From contig PFLI01000002.1 in NCBI GenBank assembly GCA_002785065.1, positions 1 to 6,545 of the forward strand: a stretch of 6,545 bases of DNA. The letters are read 5' to 3'. The translations under genes and the position numbers were made by a program. Below, in pieces: positions 1 to 6,451 of the stretch; position 1 is the stretch's first letter, and each line of letters starts with the position of its first letter. The notes below the pieces were generated by a model. That model saw only the letters and a list, made by a program, of their open reading frames with translations, did not search any database and had not been told where the DNA came from. Source of the DNA: Candidatus Roizmanbacteria bacterium CG_4_10_14_0_8_um_filter_33_9. GTDB lineage: Bacteria > Patescibacteriota > Microgenomatia > UBA1406 > GWC2-37-13.

Positions 1-60
1 ATAACCCTTTCGAGTTATGACCACGTTAGGTTAACTGAACAGGGAGCTCCTGTTTCCTAA
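1..60 (+). CDS. possible 3' end of an upstream gene (very short, uncertain)
   Basis: Frame 1 is open from the first base of the window to a TAA at 58-60 and would encode 19 residues ending in ...YDHVRLTEQGAPVS. The peptide has a protein-like composition, but I do not recognise it. An open run of this length is not rare by chance. The same bases form one arm of a strong stem-loop (21-65), so the stretch may instead be untranslated structured RNA. If it is coding, the stop codon lies inside the stem-loop and the upstream gene points the same way as the operon. Confidence 0.2.
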   Translation: MTLSSYDHVRLTEQGAPVS

Positions 61-65
61 CGTGG
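21..65 (+). other. two-tier stem-loop in the leader
   Basis: A perfect 10-bp inverted repeat, CCACGTTAGG (21-30) and CCTAACGTGG (56-65), encloses a second stem, AACAGG (38-43) with CCTGTT (49-54), and a five-base loop (44-48). The internal loop is asymmetric: seven bases on the 5' side and one on the 3' side. There is no U-tract after it, so it is not a normal intrinsic terminator. It could be a structured RNA element, a protein-binding palindrome or the edge of a mobile element. The pairing is seen directly; its function is unknown. Confidence 0.6.
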
Positions 66-72
66 ATTACCT

Positions 73-107
73 TCTTCCATGCTCAAATTTCTTTGAGTTT
101 AGGAAGA
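73..107 (+). other. second two-tier stem-loop in the leader
   Basis: The outer arms TCTTCC (73-78) and GGAAGA (102-107) enclose the inner arms CTCAAA (82-87) and TTTGAG (92-97) with a four-base TTTC loop (88-91). A G-T wobble (81/98) can extend the inner stem by one pair. It starts seven bases after the preceding stem-loop and has the same nested design of outer stem, internal loop and inner stem. Together the two span 21-107 and could be one structured RNA or the 5' untranslated leader of the operon. No known RNA family was recognised. Confidence 0.45.
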
Positions 108-125
108 CCTAATTGTCATAATAAT

Positions 126-131
126 TATAAT
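126..131 (+). promoter_or_regulatory. possible -10 promoter box
   Basis: A perfect TATAAT lies at 126-131, 64 bases before the first start codon. No convincing -35 box lies 16-18 bp upstream. A TTGTCA at 113-118 is a good -35 match, but its spacing is only 7 bp. In such AT-rich DNA a chance match is likely. A start just downstream would exclude both stem-loops from the mRNA. Confidence 0.25.
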
Positions 132-176
132 CAATTTGTAAGGAAAAAACTTAAAAAAGTGGTATTATTCATAATA

Positions 177-185
177 AGAAGGAAG
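177..185 (+). promoter_or_regulatory. ribosome binding site of the first gene
   Basis: The purine run AGAAGGAAG contains AAGGA, a fair match to the Shine-Dalgarno consensus. It lies 10-12 bases before the ATG at 196. It is the clearest ribosome binding site in the window and supports that start codon. Confidence 0.6.
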
Positions 186-195
186 TATATTAAAT

Positions 196-1110
196 ATGGC
201 TTTATTTAAAATAGTCAATTCTACAGTTAAAAAATTAATTGTTCGTGACCTTAATTTAGAACGTCGCCTTCAAGAACTTTTCGAATTAAATTTGGAAGAA
301 ATTTTAAATATTATTTTTCTTGCTCACGAATATTCAACAAGCTTTGGCGGACGAATTGATACTCTTGGAATAGATAAAAACGGATCACCTTGCATTATCG
401 AGTATAAAAAAAATCAAAACGATAACGTTATTAATCAAGGTCTTTCATATTTACGTTGGTTACTTGATCATAAAGCCGATTTTGAAATATTGTGTCAAGA
501 CAAAAAAGTAAATATAGAAATTGATTGGGATTCCCCTAGAGTTATTTGTATTGCTGAAAATTACAATAAATTTGATCTTGATACAGCAGATATTTTACCA
601 ATAAATGTTGAGTTATTACGTTATCGTATTTATGATGAAAATATTTTGTATGTTGAACCAGAGAACTATCAAAAGGTTAGAATATCTACATCAGGTATAA
701 TAAGAAAAACAAAACAAGGAAAAGAAAAAACTGAGCGATTACAAAAAACATACACACTTAATGATCATCTTTCCGGAATAGATAAAAAAACAGTTAATCT
801 ATTTCAAGCCTTAAGAGAAAAAATTTTATCACTGGATGAAAATATTATTGAAGAAGCGAAATCAAAATATATAGCGTATAAAACATCAACAAATTTTACA
901 GATATTGTTATTAAACAATACGGGCTTAAAATCTTTCTTAATGTAAAAAGCGGACAGCTTAATGATCCAAAAAGTTTAGCTCGTGATTTAACAAAACCGA
1001 AAAAGATAGGACATTGGGGCAATGGCGACTATGAAGTAAAACTAGAAAAAGAAAGCGAGCTTGAAGCGATTTTTGCTCTTATTAAACAAAGTTATGATTT
1101 AAATAAGTAG
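196..1110 (+). CDS. PD-(D/E)XK nuclease-like protein with C-terminal DUF5655 domain
   Basis: This is a 304-residue, probably cytoplasmic protein with no signal peptide or membrane segment. Residues ~20-160 resemble the NucS/DUF91-type PD-(D/E)XK nuclease fold. GGRID (D55) is followed by IIEYKK, with E69 and K71 as the E-x-K pair, and then a conserved Q81 with SYLRW (85-88). All expected metal-binding and catalytic positions appear intact, so DNA cleavage is plausible but unproven. A Lys/Thr-rich linker (~165-190) leads to DUF5655 (~200-303). This domain, with its IGHWGNGDYEV signature (271-281), is of unknown function and often follows such nuclease-like domains. The start is supported by a ribosome binding site and by the family-like MALFKI opening. 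The gene ends 4 bp before the methyltransferase, so it probably heads the same operon. It may be a restriction-type effector or a DNA-binding accessory. The family call is fairly sure; the role is inferred. Confidence 0.82.
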   Translation: MALFKIVNSTVKKLIVRDLNLERRLQELFELNLEEILNIIFLAHEYSTSFGGRIDTLGIDKNGSPCIIEYKKNQNDNVINQGLSYLRWLLDHKADFEILCQDKKVNIEIDWDSPRVICIAENYNKFDLDTADILPINVELLRYRIYDENILYVEPENYQKVRISTSGIIRKTKQGKEKTERLQKTYTLNDHLSGIDKKTVNLFQALREKILSLDENIIEEAKSKYIAYKTSTNFTDIVIKQYGLKIFLNVKSGQLNDPKSLARDLTKPKKIGHWGNGDYEVKLEKESELEAIFALIKQSYDLNK

Positions 1111-1114
1111 TTTT

Positions 1115-2293
1115 ATGGCAAATAAAAATCTTACAAACGCAAAACGAACAAAGAACGATGAATTTTATACCCAGTACAGCGATATTCAAAAAGAGATTGA
1201 AGCATATTTAGAATACAATTCAGATGTATTTCGGGGCAAAGTGGTTTATTGCAACTGCGATGATCCTTTTGAGAGTAATTTCTTTCGCTATTTTGTGCTC
1301 AATTTCAACAAGCTCGGATTGAAACAACTTATAACAACGAGCTACAAACCATCGCCAGTGGCCAACACACAGATAGCGTTATTTGGTGATGATAAAACCC
1401 TTACAAAATCAAAAGGCCGACCTAAGATAAATGCCAATAAATTTATTATTAACGAAGTGAAAGATATAGACGGCGATGGTGAGTTCAACTTGAAGGACGT
1501 GGCTAAACAGTTACAGGCAAACAAACATAACGAATGGATGCCACTAGTTGGTGATGGCGACTTTCGAAGTGATGAATGTATAAATCTACTTAAACAATCC
1601 GATATCGTCGTAACAAATCCACCGTTCAGTTTGTTTCGCGAATATGTTAAGCAACTTTTTGATTACGAAAAAAAGTTCGTTATAATCGGCAACATTAATG
1701 CGATTACCTATAAAGAAATCTTTCCGTTAATCAAAAATAATAAGCTGTGGTTAGGACAAAGTATTAGTAGTGGAGACCGAGAGTTTATAGTTCCGCATTA
1801 TATCTTCAAGGAAATTGGTAATTGGCGAACTGATGAAAATGGCGTACATTACGCACGGGTTATGGGTGTTCGCTGGTTTACCAACCTTGACCACGGACGT
1901 CGTCATCAACCGCTACAACTTATGACCAAGGCAGAAGTAATAAAGTTTACGACGAAAAAACCGTTTGAAAAATACGACAATTATAATGCAATAGAGGTTT
2001 CTTTTGTTAAAAATATCCCCGGTGATTATAACGGCGTAATGGGTGTTCCGATTAGTTTTTTGGATAAATATAATCCTGACCAGTTTGAAATTGTTGGAAT
2101 GTGTGAAAATGAAGACCTGTATAAAATGAAGGCGAAAGTATATACAACGGCAGAATGCAAACAAGCGTATTTAGATAAGTTTGGGAAAAAAGGAACTTAC
2201 GATTTGAATGCAAGTGGAGTGGTTATTGAGAACGACTTATTAGAGAAGGTTTACCAAAGAATACTAATTAGACATAAGAGAAAAACAAAATGA
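1115..2293 (+). CDS. EcoRI-family adenine-specific DNA methyltransferase
   Basis: This 392-residue protein should transfer a methyl group from S-adenosylmethionine to N6 of adenine in a specific DNA site. It follows M.EcoRI closely: KNDEFYTQYSDI (13-24), VVYCNCDDP (43-51) and SNFFRYF (54-60), GDGDFRS (146-152), and the catalytic motif IV NPPF (168-171) in SDIVVTNPPFSLFREY. NLDHGRRHQPLQL follows at about 257-269. It is longer than M.EcoRI, which from memory is about 325 residues. Extra sequence sits around residues 80-145 and at the C-terminus. M.EcoRI methylates the inner A of GAATTC; the same target is possible here but not shown. There is no clear ribosome binding site, and the ATG lies 4 bp after the previous stop, so initiation is probably coupled to upstream translation. 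Its last 4 bases overlap the DUF262 gene. No EcoRI-like endonuclease is nearby, so it probably serves the DUF262-HNH partner. The family call is strong. Confidence 0.93.
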   Translation: MANKNLTNAKRTKNDEFYTQYSDIQKEIEAYLEYNSDVFRGKVVYCNCDDPFESNFFRYFVLNFNKLGLKQLITTSYKPSPVANTQIALFGDDKTLTKSKGRPKINANKFIINEVKDIDGDGEFNLKDVAKQLQANKHNEWMPLVGDGDFRSDECINLLKQSDIVVTNPPFSLFREYVKQLFDYEKKFVIIGNINAITYKEIFPLIKNNKLWLGQSISSGDREFIVPHYIFKEIGNWRTDENGVHYARVMGVRWFTNLDHGRRHQPLQLMTKAEVIKFTTKKPFEKYDNYNAIEVSFVKNIPGDYNGVMGVPISFLDKYNPDQFEIVGMCENEDLYKMKAKVYTTAECKQAYLDKFGKKGTYDLNASGVVIENDLLEKVYQRILIRHKRKTK

Positions 2294-3459
2294 AAACAAT
2301 TTTAAAAACTGAGATCACTGTGAAAAATATTTGCGAGGGGTTCGTCTATAACGAACTTGAAGGTAAAGGGTTGTTTGGTTTGTCTGGTAAGTTAACCATC
2401 CAACCGGAGTATCAACGCAACTATATTTATGCTTCTGACGGAGGGAAAAAAGAAATGGCCGTAATTGAATCAGTCCTAAAAGGATATCCAATAGGATTGA
2501 TTTATTTTAATAAAGTTAACGAAGATAAACTGGAAGTTTTGGATGGGCAACAGCGCATTACCAGTGTTGGACGGTTTGTGACCGACAAATTTGCTATCAA
2601 AGATGAAAACGGGATGGAACAATATTTTGGTGGTATGGCAAAAGACAAAAAAGACAAGATATTGGAAACTAAACTGCTTATTTATGAATGTGCGGGAACA
2701 GAAAGCCAGATAAAGGAGTGGTTTAAAACGATCAATATTGCTGGGGTTCCGCTTGTCCCCCAAGAATTATTAAATGCGATTTATTCCGGACCATTCGTTA
2801 CGTTAGGCAAAGAAGAATTTAGCAACAGCCAAAATGCCAATATTCAAAAATGGAGCGCCTACATAAAGGGCAGCGCAAATCGACAGGCATTCTTTGAGAG
2901 AGCTTTAGACTGGGTAAGTAAAGGAAATATTGATGATTACATGAGTAGTCATCGTTTTGATAAAAATATAAATGAGTTAAAAAAATATTTTAACAGCGTG
3001 ATTGATTGGGTATCTATCGTATTTACCGATGTAGAAAGCGAGATGTGCGGGCTTGAGTGGGGACGACTTTATGAGACATATCACAAAAATGCTTATGACC
3101 CTGTTGAAATATCTGCGCAAGTACGCAAACTACTCGGTGATTATGTGGTTAAAGACCGGCGTGGCGTGTTTGAGTTTATTTTGGACGATTCGGTTAATAC
3201 TAAACTACTAAATGTGCGTGTGTTTGACGACCCCACTAAGAAAGTAATTTATGCTAAGCAAACCAAAACTGCTCAGACTAAGGGTAAATCCAACTGTCCT
3301 CTGTGTTCTATCGGACATGATGCCAACAAAAGTAAGATTTGGGGTTTCAGCGAAATGGATGCAGACCACGTCGCCGCCTGGAGTAAGGGTGGTAAAAGTG
3401 ACATTAAAAATTGCCAAATGCTGTGTAAAACCCACAATCGAGCAAAAGGTAATCGGTAA
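2290..3459 (+). CDS. DUF262 (GmrSD N-terminal-like) protein with C-terminal HNH endonuclease domain
   Basis: This is a 389-residue, probably cytoplasmic nuclease. The N-terminal DUF262 domain (~10-165) shows IQPEYQR (37-43), the hallmark DGQQRITS (85-92) and WFKTINIAGVPLVPQEL (144-160). In relatives such as GmrSD and SspE this ParB-like fold binds or hydrolyses nucleotide and controls DNA cleavage. A mostly helical middle links to an HNH domain (~335-389). There CPLC (C336, C339) and C379 plus H382 probably bind a structural zinc. DADH (H360), N374 and H382-N383 form the HNH motif. Known four-domain relatives often carry DUF1524; this one has a classic HNH module instead. The ATGA overlap with the methyltransferase stop, with a weak AAGAG about 9 bases upstream, indicates translational coupling and matched amounts. 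The inferred role is the cutting arm of a modification-linked restriction system. Domain calls are firm; target and nucleotide are unknown. Confidence 0.88.
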   Translation: MKTILKTEITVKNICEGFVYNELEGKGLFGLSGKLTIQPEYQRNYIYASDGGKKEMAVIESVLKGYPIGLIYFNKVNEDKLEVLDGQQRITSVGRFVTDKFAIKDENGMEQYFGGMAKDKKDKILETKLLIYECAGTESQIKEWFKTINIAGVPLVPQELLNAIYSGPFVTLGKEEFSNSQNANIQKWSAYIKGSANRQAFFERALDWVSKGNIDDYMSSHRFDKNINELKKYFNSVIDWVSIVFTDVESEMCGLEWGRLYETYHKNAYDPVEISAQVRKLLGDYVVKDRRGVFEFILDDSVNTKLLNVRVFDDPTKKVIYAKQTKTAQTKGKSNCPLCSIGHDANKSKIWGFSEMDADHVAAWSKGGKSDIKNCQMLCKTHNRAKGNR

Positions 3460-3481
3460 ACAAGACAACCAATCAAATCTA

Positions 3482-3497
3482 ACAAATAAAAATTTGT
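3482..3497 (+). repeat. small inverted repeat in the gap before the ATPase gene
   Basis: ACAAAT (3482-3487) and ATTTGT (3492-3497) pair around an AAAA loop. The arms are short and AT-rich, so the hairpin would be weak. It lies in the only substantial gap between the four genes, 22 bases after the nuclease stop codon. It may be an operator half or a chance palindrome. Confidence 0.3.
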
Positions 3498-3502
3498 GAT
3501 GT

Positions 3503-3517
3503 GGAAATTTAATTTCC
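3503..3517 (+). promoter_or_regulatory. inverted repeat just upstream of the ATPase start codon
   Basis: GGAAATT (3503-3509) and AATTTCC (3511-3517) form a perfect 7-bp inverted repeat around one T, ending six bases before the ATG at 3524. It covers the place where a ribosome binding site should be, and the only GGA there is in the left arm. It could be an operator for a dimeric repressor or a hairpin that limits translation. No convincing promoter was seen in the gap. Confidence 0.35.
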
Positions 3518-3523
3518 TCAAAA

Positions 3524-6373
3524 ATGGATCAATATTCAAAAGGCTCAAATTGGGGTAGATGGGAACTTCATACTCATACTATTATTGATGATAATTATTT
3601 ATCATTAAAAGATTATTATCAAAAACTTAAAAAAGAAGATCAAACTAAATGGAACACATTTACAAAAAAAGTTGGTGGCGAAAAGAATGCTCTACTCTTT
3701 GATTCTAAAGAATATTTTAACGATACTAAAATTAATAAAAAAACTAGGTGCGTAGATTATGTACGTAATTTTTTTGCTTATTTAGAAACCTATTACCCTG
3801 AAATAAAATGTGTTGGCATAACGGATCATAACTATGATGATAATAAGCTTTTGGATGAATTCCTTGACTATTCCAAAAAAAATAAAATAAAGATTATTCC
3901 TGGAGTTGAGATTAACGCTGGCGGCGCACATGCTCTAGTTTTTTTTAGTAAAATTCCTTATGCGAAAGTTACTTTTTCAGAAGGAATAAATACATTCTTA
4001 ACAAAAATTGATATCAATAATAAAAAAACTAATTCTGTTTTAACAGTGACCCAAAAAAATATAAAGGAAATAATAGATACAGTTAAAAGAATTGATGGAT
4101 TATTAATTTTCGCTCATTGCAATAGTACTAATGGTTTATTTCAGCAACAAGATAAAACTAATTTGGCAGATATATTCAATTATCAAAAAGTTTGTCTTCT
4201 AGAGGAACGATCCTTACAGGCTTGTCTAGAAACGGCAGAATATATTACCACTAATAAAAAACTAAAATCTGATATTTGCTTTACAATCGGATGTGATTCG
4301 CGCTCTTTAATAGATATAGGATCGCCTGACCCGAATGGAAATCAATTATGGATAAAAGCTGATCCAACTTTTCTCGGTTTAAAACAAATTATCTTCGAAC
4401 CAAAAGATAGAGTGAAAATAACACAAGATAAACCGGAACAAAAGAAAACATATTCAGTTATTGATAAGGTGAGGTTTATTGATAATACTGGGAAAGGTTT
4501 GTTTTCTAGTGATTATATTGAATTAAATCAAAATTTAAACGCAATTATAGGAGGAAGATCAACAGGAAAGTCATTGTTACTTTTTCATATAGCATACAGT
4601 ATTGATTTTGAAGAAGTAGAAAATAGATTTAATGTTCTTTCATCACCCATAGATTACCATGATCTTAAAAATGATGCTAATTTTGATTTTGAAGTTGTAT
4701 GGAGTGACGGCGTTAAAAATACATTAAAAAACCTAGAAGATATAAAAAGAAAAATTTTATATATTCCACAAAATTATCTTAATAAACTTTCTGAAAACCA
4801 ACTTCCAACAAAACAAGCTCTGAATAATTTTATTAAAAATGTAATTATCCAAGATAAAAAAATAAATAAAACATATTTTGAAAAAATGAGTTTTGTTAAA
4901 AATACAACAGCAAAGATAACTACTGAAATAAACAATTTATTTATTCTTGAAACTAATATTTCTTCACTTAAAAAAAACATAGTTGACATCGGAGATGAAA
5001 AAGGAATTACAAACTATATAGGAGATTTGAAAAAACAAATGGATGAGTTAAAAAAAGAATCTGGATTCACTGATATTCAAATGAATGAAATAAAAAACTT
5101 AAACGAAAATAAAAATAAATTACAAGCTGAGCTGGTTAGTTTACGGCAAGATAAAGAAACAGTTGATAAACTCTTTACTGATTTAGAATCGAGATTGGTA
5201 GAAGCTATCTCTATAAAAAATAATTATTTTGAGTATTTAATTAATAAAGACATAAAGGAAAAAATTGAATCAGATTTAAAATGGGTATATATTCAAAAGG
5301 ATCAGCTTAAAATAAATAGGCAAAATATAAATAAAAGTATTACCGAAAAAATAGAAAAAAATGAAAAACAAATTGCAACTATTGATAAAAAACTTTCCCC
5401 TCTATTAAAAAAAATAAAATTACAAGAGAAACTAAAAAAAATTATTGAAAAAACAAAAGAGGAGGAGGCAAAAAAAGCTAAAATACAACTAATAAAAAAT
5501 GATTTGGAAATCAATTCAAGGAAATACAAAGATACACAGCAAACAATAATTAAACTTTATGAAGAAAACTTCAAAATATATAAGGAGCTTCAACTTGAAT
5601 TAAAAAAGGGTGAATCACAACTTGAAGATATTAATTTAAATGTATCAGTTACGTTCAGAAATAAAGAATTTAACGAAAAGTGTATTGATGAGTTTATTAA
5701 TAAACATGATTTGAAAAGGATAATCCCTTGTAAAGGTGATGAAGAATTTGAGTATATGTATGACGAAAAAAAACACTTTAAAAATATAGAAAAAATTTTC
5801 ATAGATTTAATGTCACAAGAAGTCAATACTATTAAGAACAGATCAAAAAGAGACGCTGTTTTAAAATTATTTGAAGACTATTTTGATGTAGATTTTTATA
5901 TCACATATAAGGGTGATCCATTAAATATGATGTCGCCCGGAAAAAAAAGCTTGGTGCTACTAAAGCTTTTAATTTACTTAAGTCGCGAAGATTATCCAAT
6001 TTTATTGGATCAACCAGAAGGAGATTTAGACAACCGAAGTGTGTATCTAGATCTGGTTAAATTTATTAAAGAAAAAAAGAAAAGTAGACAAATAATAATT
6101 ATTACCCATAATCCTAATCTTGTGGTTGGTGCCGATGCTGAAGATATTATTGTAGGTAATCAACGAGGTCAAGATACAACCAAAGAAAATAAAAAATTTC
6201 AATTTGAATATGTATCTGGAGCACTGGAAAAATCTTTTAAACTTGACAAAAAGAAGGAACCATTTATTTTGTATCAACAAGGAATAAGAGAACATGTTTG
6301 TGATATTCTTGAAGGCGGTGAAGAAGCTTTTGAAAAAAGAGAGTTAAAATATGATTTTCCTCGAAATAAATAA
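3524..6373 (+). CDS. PHP-domain phosphoesterase fused to SMC/RecF-like ABC ATPase (TrlF/Ppl type)
   Basis: This is a 949-residue cytoplasmic protein. The N-terminal PHP metal-dependent phosphoesterase domain (~8-300) begins with the family-like KGSNWGRWELHTHT, which supports the start although no Shine-Dalgarno is visible. Putative metal ligands are H16 and H18, D101-H102 in GITDH, E129 in PGVEI, H136 and H198 in FAHC. The last motif reads GCDSRS (256-261), where PHP proteins normally have D-x-H, so Arg260 replaces the expected His. An ABC ATPase follows: Walker A GGRSTGKS (343-350), a Q-loop at Q416 in YIPQN, a Lys/Glu-rich coiled coil (~450-700), signature-like MSPGKKS (803-809), Walker B ILLDQPEGDLD (826-836, D829, E832) and the H-loop ITHN (H862). 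NCBI calls similar proteins TrlF-family AAA-like ATPases. The same architecture is known as the single-gene anti-phage system Ppl. It is more AT-rich than the two genes before it and may be separately acquired or regulated. Substrate unknown. Confidence 0.9.
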   Translation: MDQYSKGSNWGRWELHTHTIIDDNYLSLKDYYQKLKKEDQTKWNTFTKKVGGEKNALLFDSKEYFNDTKINKKTRCVDYVRNFFAYLETYYPEIKCVGITDHNYDDNKLLDEFLDYSKKNKIKIIPGVEINAGGAHALVFFSKIPYAKVTFSEGINTFLTKIDINNKKTNSVLTVTQKNIKEIIDTVKRIDGLLIFAHCNSTNGLFQQQDKTNLADIFNYQKVCLLEERSLQACLETAEYITTNKKLKSDICFTIGCDSRSLIDIGSPDPNGNQLWIKADPTFLGLKQIIFEPKDRVKITQDKPEQKKTYSVIDKVRFIDNTGKGLFSSDYIELNQNLNAIIGGRSTGKSLLLFHIAYSIDFEEVENRFNVLSSPIDYHDLKNDANFDFEVVWSDGVKNTLKNLEDIKRKILYIPQNYLNKLSENQLPTKQALNNFIKNVIIQDKKINKTYFEKMSFVKNTTAKITTEINNLFILETNISSLKKNIVDIGDEKGITNYIGDLKKQMDELKKESGFTDIQMNEIKNLNENKNKLQAELVSLRQDKETVDKLFTDLESRLVEAISIKNNYFEYLINKDIKEKIESDLKWVYIQKDQLKINRQNINKSITEKIEKNEKQIATIDKKLSPLLKKIKLQEKLKKIIEKTKEEEAKKAKIQLIKNDLEINSRKYKDTQQTIIKLYEENFKIYKELQLELKKGESQLEDINLNVSVTFRNKEFNEKCIDEFINKHDLKRIIPCKGDEEFEYMYDEKKHFKNIEKIFIDLMSQEVNTIKNRSKRDAVLKLFEDYFDVDFYITYKGDPLNMMSPGKKSLVLLKLLIYLSREDYPILLDQPEGDLDNRSVYLDLVKFIKEKKKSRQIIIITHNPNLVVGADAEDIIVGNQRGQDTTKENKKFQFEYVSGALEKSFKLDKKKEPFILYQQGIREHVCDILEGGEEAFEKRELKYDFPRNK

Positions 6374-6451
6374 AAAATTTATCGAAAACTCCAAGCACCT
6401 AATTTTTTTTCTTCGCCTCTTTCTCCACAGATAATAATTCATCTTGATGAT
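6374..6451. other. convergent intergenic region without a clear terminator
   Basis: This stretch separates the operon from an oppositely oriented gene fragment. It contains A/T runs, including eight T at 6403-6410, but no convincing GC-rich hairpin, so I cannot assign a terminator to either side. On the minus strand, part of it (6399-6451) stays open in a different frame from the gene fragment. That frame would encode a protein-like tail ending DELLSVEKEAKKKN. Confidence 0.4.

Noticed and set aside
21..65. Integron attC site, because of GTTAGGT and CCTAAC around the stem
   Set aside because: In attC the CCTAAC-type arm comes first and the GTTAGG-type arm last. Here the order is reversed, the R'' consensus purine is missing, and no integrase or cassette pattern is visible.
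1..110. Retron-type or other reverse-transcriptase-associated RNA
   Set aside because: The nested hairpins are suggestive, but no reverse transcriptase is encoded downstream and no long closing a1/a2 pairing is visible in the window.
2290..2293. TGA read as an amino acid (alternative genetic code)
   Set aside because: TGA ends the methyltransferase exactly where the next gene starts in an ATGA overlap. The family-specific sequence is complete by then, so the standard code fits.
3251..3499. An 82-codon open frame overlapping the end of the HNH nuclease gene
   Set aside because: It lies in another frame over the conserved zinc and HNH motifs of the real gene, and its peptide shows no domain features.
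3460..3523. Rho-independent terminator between the HNH nuclease and ATPase genes
   Set aside because: The hairpins are short and AT-rich and no T-tract follows them.
3857..3862. GAATTC site as evidence of selection by an EcoRI-like system
   Set aside because: By eye I found one GAATTC in the window, inside the ATPase gene. About two would be expected at this composition, so neither avoidance nor enrichment can be claimed.
4870..5620. Low-complexity A-rich stretch as a repeat or degenerate region
   Set aside because: It remains in frame and encodes the Lys/Glu-rich coiled coil expected between the two halves of an SMC-like ATPase.
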